Shown here in pieces: positions 1-8,848 of a stretch of 64,000 nucleotides of DNA (the stretch's first letter is position 1; every line of letters begins with the position of its first letter). Made by a program: the position numbers and the translations under genes. Source of the stretch: Spirochaetota bacterium (lineage in GTDB: Bacteria > Spirochaetota > Spirochaetia > Treponematales > Treponemataceae). The notes beneath the pieces were generated by a model. That model was given only the letters and a program-made list of their open reading frames with translations, had not been told where the DNA came from and searched no databases. Location: NCBI GenBank assembly GCA_023398165.1, contig JAEWSQ010000015.1, forward strand, positions 62,001 to 126,000, given 5' to 3'.

Positions 1-141
1 GCATGGAAGGTACCGAAAGATTTCGATACGTTGTTGATAGAAACTGTACTTCCTTTCAATCCAGTCCTCTTACCGTCAAATTATTTTATTGTGTAAATGG
101 TACAATGGTGAAAAAAATAGGACTTGTCAAGACTTGCACCC

Positions 142-1296
142 TTAAAACAGCGATTTTTCTGCTTCTTTAAGAACACTGCTTATGACAATATTCTGGGGGC
201 ATTTTGATTCGCAAATTCTGCACGAAACACACCTGTCAGATCCGTGCTTTTCAGCCTTTAGTGCCGTGTAAGCTGCAGAAACAGCATGATGAGCATCATT
301 ATCAAGTGCGCCTGTCATGGAAACCCTGTTGTATTCGGCAAGTATCTCAGGTATAAAAACGCCCTTGGGGCAGGGCATGCAGTAGCGGCAGCCGGTGCAG
401 GGTGTCAGTATTCTGTCTCTAAACCACTGTCCTGCTTCTTCAATGATCTTTATATGTGATGAAGGCAGGGAATTCGGTTTCGCTGCAGAAGCGGCGGCGC
501 AGTTTGTTAAAATCTGTGCATCCTCGTTCATACCCGAAAGTGCTGTTATGACGCCCTGCTGTTCCCAGACATACCGGAACGCCCATTCTGCCGGGTACCG
601 GGGCATTCCTGTTTTTGAAAAAATGTCCTGAACTGCTTTCGGCACCCGGGCCAGCATTCCTCCCCGTAAAGGCTCCATTACGATGACGCCGAGTTCTTTT
701 TTATTAGCATACTGCAGTCCCTCAAGTCCTGCCTGATACTTTGAATCCAGATAGTTGTACTGAATCTGGCAGAACTCCCAATCATCGTAACCGTCAACGA
801 TGTGCTTAAAAACATCCAGCTCATCATGGAATGAAAATCCCGCATGCAGAATTTTTCCTTCTTTCTTAGCTTTCTCAAGGAAAAGAAGTCCTTCATTATC
901 TGTAATTGTTTTCCAGAAACTGCTGTTAAGCGCATGCATGAGGTAAAAGTCTATATGATCGGTACCGAGTCTTTTGAGCTGGGTGTCTAAAAGTGTAGAC
1001 CAGTCTTTTTTGTCCTTTACAAGCCATACCGGACTTTTATCGGCTATGTATATGGTATCCCGTATGTTAAGCTCCTTAAGAGCCTTTCCAAGGACTTCCT
1101 CGCTTTTCTCTCCATGATACACATATGCCGTATCATAATAATTGATGCCGTTTTCGTATGAGGTACGTATGAGTGAAAGCGTTTTTGCATAATCAATATT
1201 CTCACTCTGTCCGTTTATGACGGGAAGCCTCATTGCTCCGAATCCGAGAACTGAAATTCCTTTATCCTGAATTTTAGGAAATCTACGGTATTCCAT
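142..1296 (-). CDS. Aldo/keto reductase with C-terminal 4Fe-4S domain
   Basis: Protein of 384 aa. The N-terminal ~280 residues fit the aldo/keto reductase TIM barrel (GFGAMRLP near the start, YDTAYVYHGEKSEE, then a Lys in ADKSPVW). The C-terminus carries two cysteine clusters, CTGCRYCMPCP and CVSCRICESKCP, typical of the ferredoxin-like tail found in a subgroup of anaerobe AKRs, so it is probably an NAD(P)H- and Fe-S-dependent cytoplasmic oxidoreductase; the substrate is unknown. The start is preceded by GGAG at 7 nt. It lies 13 nt after azlD and is probably the last gene of an azlC-azlD-AKR transcript. Confidence 0.85.
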   Translation of the reverse strand: MEYRRFPKIQDKGISVLGFGAMRLPVINGQSENIDYAKTLSLIRTSYENGINYYDTAYVYHGEKSEEVLGKALKELNIRDTIYIADKSPVWLVKDKKDWSTLLDTQLKRLGTDHIDFYLMHALNSSFWKTITDNEGLLFLEKAKKEGKILHAGFSFHDELDVFKHIVDGYDDWEFCQIQYNYLDSKYQAGLEGLQYANKKELGVIVMEPLRGGMLARVPKAVQDIFSKTGMPRYPAEWAFRYVWEQQGVITALSGMNEDAQILTNCAAASAAKPNSLPSSHIKIIEEAGQWFRDRILTPCTGCRYCMPCPKGVFIPEILAEYNRVSMTGALDNDAHHAVSAAYTALKAEKHGSDRCVSCRICESKCPQNIVISSVLKEAEKSLF

Positions 1297-1309
1297 TGTA
1301 TGACTCCAT

Positions 1310-1639
1310 TTACATCAAGGCTGAAAGCGCCATGAAAACAATTGTGGCGCCTGAGATACTGATCATTGCATTTTTTTTCCACGCATGAAGCAGTACCGTT
1401 ACTACTATACCACACAAATGCGGTATACCGAAAGGTTTTTCTAGAAAAGAGACTGTCCTTAAACAGTAAACTATGAGCACCATCATTACCATGGGAGGCA
1501 TGTAGGAGGCTGCAAATCTTAGAAATTTTGGCGGCTGTCTCTTCGAGAACAGGGCGAACGGAAACAAGCGGGTCGCAAAAATGACGAGTGAAAAACAGAG
1601 TGTGTAAAGTAAGGCCTGTATAAGGGTCAGTTTAGTCAT
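1310..1639 (-). CDS. azlD: AzlD-family branched-chain amino acid export subunit
   Basis: A 109-aa hydrophobic protein with about four membrane segments, matching the size and position of AzlD, the small partner of AzlC in export of branched-chain amino acids or their analogues. I use the ATG at 1639, which overlaps the azlC stop (ATGACTAA) and has GGAG 7 nt upstream. A longer in-frame start at 1663 would overlap azlC by 32 nt and has no better ribosome site. The overlap implies translational coupling with azlC. Confidence 0.85.
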   Translation of the reverse strand: MTKLTLIQALLYTLCFSLVIFATRLFPFALFSKRQPPKFLRFAASYMPPMVMMVLIVYCLRTVSFLEKPFGIPHLCGIVVTVLLHAWKKNAMISISGATIVFMALSALM

Positions 1640-2354
1640 TAAAAGCTCCGGCGGAATCCTCATACCGGGATTCGATGCTTACAAGGGGTTTTTTGAAAAG
1701 AAGTATTAATGCTATTCCGAATGCAAGAGCAGCGATGAGCATATTGCCCGGACCGAACATAAATAGCGCAGCAAGGGAACAGACTCCTCCAATGAGGGGA
1801 GGGAGAAAGTTTTTTGTTTTTTTTAGCTGATCCATGAGAAGGACAATGAAAAGGGCCGTGAGTGCAAAATCTATGCCTTCAAATGAAAACGGAATTATTG
1901 TTCCCGCGAGAGCTCCTATGAGCCCCCCTGTTATCCAGTACAGGTAATTGTACAGGGCTATGCGGCCGTAGAAACTACCGGTATTAAAAGCCCGGGGAAC
2001 AGCACAGCCGGTTAAAAGGGCATAGGTTTCATCAGTTAGGCAAAAGATTATCAGCCCCTTCCATCTGCCGCATTTTTTTAAGGGTTCAATCAGTGAAAGA
2101 CCGTACACTATGTGGCGTATGTTTACCATAAGCATGGTTACGAGAGCGGCGGAAAGCGGAACGCCGGAAGCAAAGAGCCCGACTGCAACATACTGGCCTG
2201 CTCCTGCATACATGGTAATACTCATGACGGGAGCCAGATACCAGGGGTAGCCTGCGCCGGTGAGCATTAAACCGAAGGGAATACCGATCGCTATGTAGCC
2301 TGCAAGAACAGGAAGTGAAACTTTAAAAGCCTGAAGAGAAGCATACTTGTTCAT
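1632..2354 (-). CDS. azlC: AzlC-family branched-chain amino acid permease
   Basis: Inner-membrane protein of 240 aa with about seven hydrophobic segments. The AzlC pattern is visible: GIPFGLMLTGAGYPW near the N-terminus, MYAGAGQYVAVGLF, and MLMVNIRHIVYGLSL, the conserved N-x-R-H region. It forms a two-component exporter with AzlD. The start codon lies 9 nt downstream of a TATACT box with no Shine-Dalgarno between them (the spacer is pyrimidine-rich), so the mRNA is probably nearly leaderless. The promoter overlaps back to back with that of the divergent epimerase gene. Confidence 0.88.
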   Translation of the reverse strand: MNKYASLQAFKVSLPVLAGYIAIGIPFGLMLTGAGYPWYLAPVMSITMYAGAGQYVAVGLFASGVPLSAALVTMLMVNIRHIVYGLSLIEPLKKCGRWKGLIIFCLTDETYALLTGCAVPRAFNTGSFYGRIALYNYLYWITGGLIGALAGTIIPFSFEGIDFALTALFIVLLMDQLKKTKNFLPPLIGGVCSLAALFMFGPGNMLIAALAFGIALILLFKKPLVSIESRYEDSAGAFND

Positions 2355-2363
2355 GACGGGAGG

Positions 2364-2404
2364 AGTATAACGCGCTTGCCGTCAATCTATCAAGATGGTA
2401 TACT
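2364..2404. promoter_or_regulatory. Overlapping divergent promoters for azlC and the epimerase-like gene
   Basis: Minus strand: TTGATA (2393-2388), 18-nt spacer, TATACT (2369-2364), then 9 nt to the azlC ATG. Plus strand: TTGCCG (2376-2381), 17-nt spacer, TATACT (2399-2404), then 7 nt to the ATG at 2412. The two promoters interleave, so binding of RNA polymerase to one should exclude the other. Assignment is by consensus only. Confidence 0.55.
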
Positions 2405-2411
2405 TAAACAT

Positions 2412-3320
2412 ATGATAATCACTCTACGAAACAGCAGTTTTGAAGCGGAAATAGGAACAAAGGGAGCAGAAATTCAATCGCTCCGTTCAAAGAAAACCGG
2501 GACGGATTATATCTGGTGCGGGGACCCTTCAGTCTGGAAATACCATGCTCCAATACTATTCCCCTATGTAGGGCGGATCCGCGACGGATGGATCATGATA
2601 CGCGGACAAAAATGCGAGCTCGGACCGAATGGTTTTGCACGCGACATGGAGCACACGCTGGTATTCTCATCGGAGACAAAGGCTGTGTTCGAGCTTACAG
2701 AAAACGATGAAACCATGAAGAAGTATCCGTGTAAGTTTTCATTGAAAACAGAATACTGTCTGACCGATGCGGGGCTTTCATTTACTACAACGGTTACAAA
2801 TACCGATGCCGGGGTGATTTCCTTCAGTATTGGAAGCCACACCGCTTTTAACTGTCCGCGGAACACCGATCCTGCAGGAACAGCCAACAGCGACTACTGT
2901 ATAGAGTTTGAAAAAAAAGAAGCGCTTACGCGGGTCCGCTGCATACCGGAGGGTTTTCTTGCATTCGGAAGTGACGGTGTTTCACCTTCCCTGGAACCAT
3001 ACGGGGAAAAGGAAAAGGGAATTATTCCCCTGAACAGTGAAGGATTCGGCAACGGACACTTATTCACTTGCTTTACTTCAGACCGGGTAGGGCTGCGCAA
3101 TAGAAAAGACAATAATCTCGTGAATGTAACAACAAAGGGGTATCCCTACCTCATGGTCTGGCAGAATCCGGGCGAGCCGCGCTTTGTCTGCATCGAACCG
3201 TGGTACGGAACTCCCGACCCTGAAATTACCGATCACGAATGGGAGAATAAACCTGCCCTTATCAGCCTTGAATGCGGACAGACATATACTTCAGATCATT
3301 CAATAACAATAGAGGAATAA
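2412..3320 (+). CDS. Aldose 1-epimerase family protein
   Basis: About 302 aa, resembling the LacX/YeaD-like branch of the galactose mutarotase superfamily. Visible features are an N-terminal beta-rich part (KGAEIQSLRSKKTGTDYIW), WKYHAPILFPYVGRIRDG, a His in GSHTAFNCP, and CIEPWYGTPD near the C-terminus. The likely role is interconversion of sugar anomers in the cytoplasm; the substrate is unknown. I choose the ATG at 2412, since the alternative TTG at 2376 lies inside the predicted -35 box. There is no Shine-Dalgarno, but a TATACT ends 7 nt before the ATG, suggesting a leaderless message. Confidence 0.8.
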   Translation: MIITLRNSSFEAEIGTKGAEIQSLRSKKTGTDYIWCGDPSVWKYHAPILFPYVGRIRDGWIMIRGQKCELGPNGFARDMEHTLVFSSETKAVFELTENDETMKKYPCKFSLKTEYCLTDAGLSFTTTVTNTDAGVISFSIGSHTAFNCPRNTDPAGTANSDYCIEFEKKEALTRVRCIPEGFLAFGSDGVSPSLEPYGEKEKGIIPLNSEGFGNGHLFTCFTSDRVGLRNRKDNNLVNVTTKGYPYLMVWQNPGEPRFVCIEPWYGTPDPEITDHEWENKPALISLECGQTYTSDHSITIEE

Positions 3321-3329
3321 AGATCACAT

Positions 3330-4181
3330 ATGAATACAAAAAAATATACACTGACGGTTACCTGTCCCGACAAAAGCGGGTTGATTGCATCAATAACAAA
3401 CAGTATTGCATCTTCAAAGGGCAATATTCTTAATCTTGCACAGCATACTTCAATTGATATTTCCATGTTTTTCTGCAAGGTGGATTTTGCAATCGAGCAG
3501 GGTTTTGAACTTGAAAAGTTTAAGGCTCTCATGGAAAAGAACGCTGCAGATTTCGGCATGGTCTGGCATTTATATGACTGGGATAAGAAAAGCAGAATGG
3601 CTCTCCTTGTTTCAAAAACAAGCCACTGTCTGTATGAGGTGCTTCTCAAGCATCAGGACGGACAGCTGCACTGCGATATTCCGATTGTAATATCCAACCA
3701 TCCTGATTTATGCGCCATAGCCACTGATTTTCACATTCCTTTTTTTAAAGTGGATCCGGATAAAGGAAAGGCAGCCTGTGAAGCCGATATTTTAAATCTA
3801 TTGGATGAGTACTCAATTGATGTCGTCTGCCTCGCCCGGTATATGCAGATCCTCTCGCCGGAGTTCACCCGCAAATGGGAAAATAAAATTGTAAATATCC
3901 ATCACGGATTTCTTCCGGCTTTTAAAGGCGCAAAGCCCTATCATCAGGCATGGCATAAGGGTGTTAAGATTATCGGGGCCACCGCGCATTTTGCCAACGA
4001 AGATCTTGATCAGGGTCCGATAATTTACCAGGATGTAGTGCGTGTAAATGACAGTAAATCTATTGAAGAATTTGTTCTTATGGGAAAGGATGTCGAACGC
4101 AAGGTTTTAGTTGAAGGATTGAAGCGCTACTTGAACCACAATATCTTCCTGCATGAGGGAAGAACCTTTATTATAGAATAA
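3330..4181 (+). CDS. purU: Formyltetrahydrofolate deformylase
   Basis: A 283-aa protein with the PurU layout: an N-terminal ACT domain (TVTCPDKSGLIASIT) and a C-terminal formyl-hydrolase domain with VCLARYMQILSP, NIHHGFLPAFKGAKPY and GATAHFANEDLDQGPII. Asn, His and Asp catalytic residues of the formyl-transferase fold are all present. It hydrolyses 10-formyl-THF to THF and formate, balancing one-carbon units for purine synthesis. It starts 9 nt after the epimerase stop, so it may share that transcript. Confidence 0.93.
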   Translation: MNTKKYTLTVTCPDKSGLIASITNSIASSKGNILNLAQHTSIDISMFFCKVDFAIEQGFELEKFKALMEKNAADFGMVWHLYDWDKKSRMALLVSKTSHCLYEVLLKHQDGQLHCDIPIVISNHPDLCAIATDFHIPFFKVDPDKGKAACEADILNLLDEYSIDVVCLARYMQILSPEFTRKWENKIVNIHHGFLPAFKGAKPYHQAWHKGVKIIGATAHFANEDLDQGPIIYQDVVRVNDSKSIEEFVLMGKDVERKVLVEGLKRYLNHNIFLHEGRTFIIE

Positions 4182-4183
4182 TA

Positions 4184-4246
4184 CGATGAAAACACTGCGT
4201 AAATAGCGCAGAGTTTTCATCGTTCCAAGTCTGCGCTGCAGACTTG
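4184..4246 (+). other. Two hairpins between purU and the flavodiiron gene
   Basis: The first dyad pairs CGATGAAAACACTGCG (4184-4199) with CGCAGAGTTTTCATCG (4207-4222), 16 bp with one mismatch. The second pairs AAGTCTG with CAGACTT (about 4227-4246). Neither is followed by a real U-tract, so they are not classical terminators. They may stabilise the purU mRNA end or act in the flavodiiron leader. Confidence 0.5.
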
Positions 4247-4274
4247 CAGAGTTTATATACTTCAGAGGAATACT

Positions 4275-5522
4275 ATGAACGCGAGAAAGATTACAGATTG
4301 GGTTTTTGCCCTCCATGCTGATATTACCAATGCTCCCTATTTTGAAGGTTTCTGGCCGATTCCCCAGGGTGTGTCTCTAAACTCTTACATAGTACGCGGT
4401 AAAAAGACAGCTCTTATTGATTTATACCGCGACTGGGAGGATGCTCCGTCTCAGATGAGCAGTCAGCTTGCCTCTTTGAAAATTAAAAACACCGATATTG
4501 ATTATATAATTCTAAATCATCTTGAAAGCGACCACACCGGATTTCTGCGCAATTTTAGAAAGACGTGCCCCAATGCTCAGATTGTCACCACCGCAAAAGG
4601 AGCTTCTCTTGTGCGAAATTTCTGCAAGGCCTTCCCTGAAGGAGAGGCGGCGGATGCAGTACGTGCGGTAAAAACAGGTGACAAACTCGATCTGGGAGAC
4701 GGTGTTGTGCTTTCATTTACCGAGACTCCCAATGTTCACTGGCCCGAGACGATGATGACCTTCGAACAGAAATCGGGCGTTCTTTTTTCATGCGATGCCT
4801 TCGGTTCTTACGGGGCTGTCGGCACCGATGAAAATCCCGAACGCATTTTCGATGACGAATGCACACGCGAGGAGCATGAACACTTTGAAAGCGAATCGCT
4901 GCGCTACTATGCCAACATTGTTGCCAGTTTCAGCACCTTTGTAAAAAGCGCGATAGAAAAGTTTGCTCAAACACCTGTAAAGATTATTGCACCGAGTCAC
5001 GGACTCATCTGGCGCAAAAATCCGGGTGAAATTATCACCAGGTATTTAAAGTACGCCTCGTATAATACAGGCGGCGAATGTGAAAAAGAAGTCTGCGTTA
5101 TTTGGGGCTCCATGTACGGCAATACAAAAACCGGTGTTGATGCTGTAGTTGAAGGTATTAAGGCAAAGGGCTTACCCGTTGTTCTTCTCGAAATACCTTC
5201 GGTCGATGCTTCTGTGGTACTCGCCAGGGCATTCCGTGCTTCCTCCCTTGTGATTGCCATGCCGACCTATGAATATAAAATGTTTCCTCCCATGGCGTAC
5301 ATCTTAAATCTTTTTAACCGCAAACATTTTACCGGTAAAAAAGTTCTGCGCATCGGCAGCTGGGGCTGGGTAGGAGGGGCTAAAAAGGAATATGATGAGG
5401 CTGTACTTCCGTTAAAATGGGACGAAGTGGAAAGTTATGAATGGCAGGGTCTGCCCTCAGAAGAGGATTGTAAAATCCTCCGCCAAAGAGGAGAAGAGCT
5501 TGCACAGAAGGTTCTTTCATAG
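4275..5522 (+). CDS. Flavodiiron protein (FprA-like oxygen/NO reductase)
   Basis: A 415-aa protein with an N-terminal metallo-beta-lactamase-like diiron domain and a C-terminal flavodoxin domain (WGSMYGNTKTG, the FMN phosphate loop, near residue 277). Diiron ligands are visible in NHLESDHTG (H-x-E-x-D-H), NVHWPETMMTF, SCDAFGSYG and APSHGLIW. It reduces O2 to water or NO to N2O in the cytoplasm, protecting anaerobes. The start has AGAGGA 5 nt upstream. There is no rubredoxin domain, so electrons must come from a separate partner. Confidence 0.93.
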   Translation: MNARKITDWVFALHADITNAPYFEGFWPIPQGVSLNSYIVRGKKTALIDLYRDWEDAPSQMSSQLASLKIKNTDIDYIILNHLESDHTGFLRNFRKTCPNAQIVTTAKGASLVRNFCKAFPEGEAADAVRAVKTGDKLDLGDGVVLSFTETPNVHWPETMMTFEQKSGVLFSCDAFGSYGAVGTDENPERIFDDECTREEHEHFESESLRYYANIVASFSTFVKSAIEKFAQTPVKIIAPSHGLIWRKNPGEIITRYLKYASYNTGGECEKEVCVIWGSMYGNTKTGVDAVVEGIKAKGLPVVLLEIPSVDASVVLARAFRASSLVIAMPTYEYKMFPPMAYILNLFNRKHFTGKKVLRIGSWGWVGGAKKEYDEAVLPLKWDEVESYEWQGLPSEEDCKILRQRGEELAQKVLS

Positions 5523-5532
5523 GGAGATACTA

Positions 5533-6123
5533 ATGCACAGAAAAATTATTGTACTTGGTTTAATTTTTATTACGCTTATCAGTTCTGTGCATGCGGAGTA
5601 TTCGCGCTGGCTGACCGGTCAGGTCTCTGCAGGTACTTCCGCAATTTATTATGGCGATGAATCCTTGAGGCTTTTTAATACGTCTCTTCTCTCAGACGGA
5701 TATAAAAGATTTGTTTTTACTATAGATGCATCAGGCGGAATTATTCTCGACAAGCATGTCCGCTTTTCCTTCGGTTCTCTATTAAATTACGATTCATTTT
5801 CACAGTCACGGTACAACGTTATCTATCTTGATTATAATTTCTACACCGGTATAAGAGTATATCCTGCTCTCAAAGGATTTAACTTCGGTATTGAGTATGT
5901 TGCGGGAAGAAGATCAAATCTGGTTAATCTTCCATTGTCTCTTACATCAGATATTGAAGCTAATACTCCCTGGGGAAACGGATTCCGGTTTTCCGCTGAA
6001 TATGATTTTATGTATGATACGGCAGGACTTGCCCCCATGGTTGGAGTAAGCTGGCGCTGTATGCCCCGCGGTGAAATTTATGATCATGTGTTCTCCGTTT
6101 TTTTTAAAATGCTGTTCCGATAA
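5533..6123 (+). CDS. Secreted protein of unknown function, barrel-like
   Basis: A 196-aa protein with an N-terminal signal peptide (HRKII then a hydrophobic stretch ending SVHA). I choose the ATG at 5533 because GGGAG lies 7 nt upstream and the signal peptide then starts at residue 1. The mature part alternates aromatic and polar residues (YLDYNFYTGIRVYP, GFNFGIEYVAG, GFRFSAEYDFMYD, APMVGVSW), as in outer-membrane beta-barrels, but the C-terminus ends in Phe-Arg. I do not recognise the family. It is 10 nt after the flavodiiron gene and 6 nt before the radical SAM gene. Confidence 0.65.
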   Translation: MHRKIIVLGLIFITLISSVHAEYSRWLTGQVSAGTSAIYYGDESLRLFNTSLLSDGYKRFVFTIDASGGIILDKHVRFSFGSLLNYDSFSQSRYNVIYLDYNFYTGIRVYPALKGFNFGIEYVAGRRSNLVNLPLSLTSDIEANTPWGNGFRFSAEYDFMYDTAGLAPMVGVSWRCMPRGEIYDHVFSVFFKMLFR

Positions 6124-6129
6124 GCCTGT

Positions 6130-7971
6130 ATGAAAACACCCGTTTTTGTAGCGCTGAACGCCAGGTTTAATCACACAAACTCTGCTGTCCGCTCTCTTGC
6201 TTCTTACACATACAGTAAAACAAAAATACCTTCGGTCATTGTGGAAAAAACAATTTCGGAGCCTTTACCTGTTATACTGCGTTCCGTCTGCGATGCGGCC
6301 GGTTCTGGAAATACAGATAAAAGCGTTCTGGTTCTTTTCTCTATATACATCTGGAATGCTCCTCTCATGTATGAGCTTGCCTGTGAAGTAAAAAAAATAT
6401 TTCCTGATGCTGTTCTCGGCTGCGGAGGCCCGGAAGTTTCATATAATGCTTCTTTTGTTTTCCAGAAAGCTCCCTCGTTTGATTTTATAGTCAAAGGCGA
6501 GGGCGAGCAGACCCTGTGCGAATGCATAAGACTCTATTCCTCCCTCTACGATGAAAATACGTCCCGTGTACACAGGATTGAGTTGATGAAGACCCTGGAA
6601 AATGTGGAAGGATTGTATCTTCAAAAAGAAAATTCTCAGGATCCATTCTTTACCGGAGAGAGGGAGCTCCTATGTCCGCTCGATGCCCTTGTGTTTCCCT
6701 ATCCCTCTCTCGACAGCAAAAAAAATCAAAACGGAAGCGGGGCTGAAACTGTTGAAGAGGAAAAGCTCGGTCTTCCTTTTTCCGATCCGGCAGATCCTGA
6801 TCTGTATATTTTTTATTATGAATCATCGCGCGGCTGTCCTTTCCGCTGCTCATACTGTCTTTCCTCCATAGATAAAACGGTTCGTTTCGTAAGTCTTGAG
6901 CGGGTGTATAAGGATCTAGATATTTTTCTGAACGCCGGCGCGGCGCTTGTGAAATTCGTCGACCGCACCTTTAATCTTGATGAACAAAGGTATCTTTCCA
7001 TCTGGAAATACATTGCAGAACACCACAACGGTAAAACGATGTTTCATTTTGAAATTGCCGCTGAGCAGTTTACGGATGCAGTGCTTGATTTTCTTCAGAC
7101 TGTCGGTGAAGGCGTGATGCAGTTTGAGGTAGGGATTCAGACGATGAATCCAAAGACGCTTTGTCAAATACACAGACCTTTTAATAAAGAGAAACTCGAA
7201 ACCATTATTCAGAGGATTCCGAAAACAATACACCTTCATCTTGATCTTATAGCAGGTCTGCCTCACGAGGATATTTCTTCTTTTAAATACTCGTATGAAA
7301 ATACCATTGCACTCAAGCCGGATATGCTGCAGCTCGGTTTTTTAAAAATTCTTCACGGAACAGAAATGGAATCCTACGCTCTTACCCATAAGGAGTACGC
7401 ATGGCTTTCCAATCCTCCCTATGAAGTTCTTCGCTCTCCCTGCATGCCGTACGCCGATCTTCTGTTTTTAAAAGATATTGAACACCTTACTGATGTGTAC
7501 TACAACAGCGGAAATTTCCAATCTTTATGTTTTTACCTGATCGATAATGATAATTCTCTTTTTGATTTCTTTTCTGCTCTTCTTGTATATTTCAAGGAGC
7601 ATTCTTTACTTGACGCAAAACATACGGTGAAGTCTTATGCTGCTTATCTTTATGATTTCCTTATATCCGCTCCTGAAATACCGGGTGAAAACGGTATTTT
7701 AAAAGAGCTTCTACGCTTTGAGTTTCTCCGTATGGGAAAACCCGGTTCATGTCCTCCATGGTGTGAGAGGCATTATTCAAAGGATAATCATCATAAGGCA
7801 TTGACAATGCACACTGAAATAAAGAGTACAAGGGAATCCTATGCATACTCGGAATATGAAGAGTTTTCCGTGAATCCTCTAACCTATGTCCGGGAAAAAA
7901 CGGAAATTTTATTTTTGTATCCGAAACCGCTTGAAGGCGTGAGAGGTAAGACTCATTGTATAATGTTATAA
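6130..7971 (+). CDS. B12-binding radical SAM protein
   Basis: A 613-aa protein. The N-terminal ~150 residues resemble a cobalamin-binding Rossmann domain (VLVLFSIYIWNAPLMYELA, GCGGPEVSYN, FIVKGEGEQTLCE). The radical SAM core follows, with the cluster motif CPFRCSYC near residue 238 and VQFEVG/FEVGIQTMNP downstream. The long C-terminal part resembles the DUF4080 region found in this subgroup. The domain order matches enzymes that methylate or rearrange unactivated carbons or tRNA, but the substrate cannot be told. It starts 6 nt after the secreted-protein gene. Confidence 0.85.
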   Translation: MKTPVFVALNARFNHTNSAVRSLASYTYSKTKIPSVIVEKTISEPLPVILRSVCDAAGSGNTDKSVLVLFSIYIWNAPLMYELACEVKKIFPDAVLGCGGPEVSYNASFVFQKAPSFDFIVKGEGEQTLCECIRLYSSLYDENTSRVHRIELMKTLENVEGLYLQKENSQDPFFTGERELLCPLDALVFPYPSLDSKKNQNGSGAETVEEEKLGLPFSDPADPDLYIFYYESSRGCPFRCSYCLSSIDKTVRFVSLERVYKDLDIFLNAGAALVKFVDRTFNLDEQRYLSIWKYIAEHHNGKTMFHFEIAAEQFTDAVLDFLQTVGEGVMQFEVGIQTMNPKTLCQIHRPFNKEKLETIIQRIPKTIHLHLDLIAGLPHEDISSFKYSYENTIALKPDMLQLGFLKILHGTEMESYALTHKEYAWLSNPPYEVLRSPCMPYADLLFLKDIEHLTDVYYNSGNFQSLCFYLIDNDNSLFDFFSALLVYFKEHSLLDAKHTVKSYAAYLYDFLISAPEIPGENGILKELLRFEFLRMGKPGSCPPWCERHYSKDNHHKALTMHTEIKSTRESYAYSEYEEFSVNPLTYVREKTEILFLYPKPLEGVRGKTHCIML

Positions 7972-7985
7972 AAAAAGCCGCGCAT

Positions 7986-8795
7986 TTATGAGGTCTTTGG
8001 AAGTCCTTTCATGATCGATGCAATTCTGCATAAGCCTTTGAGCGTAAGCTGTTTATCGACTTCTTCAAACACGCCCGTAATCGGACGCAGTACGCTGTTC
8101 AATCCTCCCGTAGCAATAACTCGTATTTTATCGGCCGGGAATCCTGTCTGGATTGAAAGATCTTTTTTTATTTGAACTATTAATGACTCCACCAAACCCT
8201 TGTAGCCCAATACGATTCCAGCCTGAATGGAGTGGATAGTATTTGTTCCGAGCGTGTTGGGAGGGGCTTCAAGCGGAACGGAGGGGAGTTGTGCTGTATT
8301 GGTAAAAAGAGAGTTAACCGCAGTTTTAAGACCGGGGGTAATAGCAACACCCTGAATATTTCCCTTATCGTCAATAGCGGTAAAGGTGAGAGCCGTTCCG
8401 AAATCCGCGATTATACAGGCTGTTTTACAGCGGCTGTATGCTTCAACCGCATTGCAGACAATATCGGTTCCTATTTCGTGTTTGGCCGACTCGGGGATTG
8501 TTATAGGCAGTTTAGGGTAAATAGACGGTCCTATAATTATAGGCTTTCGGCCGATCATCCGTTCCACAAGAGTAATAAAGGGTCCGATGAGCAGCGGTAC
8601 AACAGAGCTTAAAATAGCCGAATCAATGGAAGCCTGCGATACTCCGGCATCCCTCATCAACGATAATAAAATGGAGCTGTATTCGTCTGCGGTACGCTTA
8701 GTATCGCTGTACATTCTCCACTCCTGTACGAGCTCGCCTTCATGGAAGAGGGCCGAAACTATATTAGTATTTCCTATATCGACAGCTAAGAGCAA
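7986..8795 (-). CDS. coaX: Type III pantothenate kinase
   Basis: A 269-aa protein catalysing the first step of CoA synthesis. CoaX marks are LLAVDIGNTN at the N-terminus (phosphate loop of the ASKHA fold), GTDIVCNAVEAY, ADFGTALTFTAID, and VIATGGLNSVL near the C-terminus. I choose the TTG start at 8795, which gives the usual family N-terminus and has AAGGAG about 10 nt upstream. An ATG at 8840 would add 15 atypical residues and overlap hisS. It is divergent from hisS with interleaved promoters. Confidence 0.93.
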   Translation of the reverse strand: MLLAVDIGNTNIVSALFHEGELVQEWRMYSDTKRTADEYSSILLSLMRDAGVSQASIDSAILSSVVPLLIGPFITLVERMIGRKPIIIGPSIYPKLPITIPESAKHEIGTDIVCNAVEAYSRCKTACIIADFGTALTFTAIDDKGNIQGVAITPGLKTAVNSLFTNTAQLPSVPLEAPPNTLGTNTIHSIQAGIVLGYKGLVESLIVQIKKDLSIQTGFPADKIRVIATGGLNSVLRPITGVFEEVDKQLTLKGLCRIASIMKGLPKTS

Positions 8796-8848
8796 TTGTA
8801 TATTTCTCCTTTTTTCACTATTATACTCATATGGATACACTCATACAA
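8796..8848. promoter_or_regulatory. Interleaved coaX and hisS promoters
   Basis: For hisS: TTGTAT (8796-8801), 17-nt spacer, TATTAT (8819-8824), 6 nt, then the hisS ATG, which predicts +1 at the A of the start codon. For coaX on the minus strand: TTGTAT (8848-8843, inside hisS), 17-nt spacer, TATAAT (8825-8820), then a short leader with AAGGAG. Both -35 boxes are the same hexamer and the two -10 boxes overlap. Confidence 0.6.

Noticed and set aside
3..170. Open frame of 55 codons at the left edge
   Set aside because: No ribosome site, no family resemblance, and it runs into the 3' end of the aldo/keto reductase gene on the other strand.
4184..4222. Terminator after purU
   Set aside because: The stem is long but only two T follow, so classical Rho-independent termination is unlikely.
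7972..7990. Terminator between the radical SAM gene and coaX
   Set aside because: A T-run exists on the minus strand but no convincing stem precedes it.
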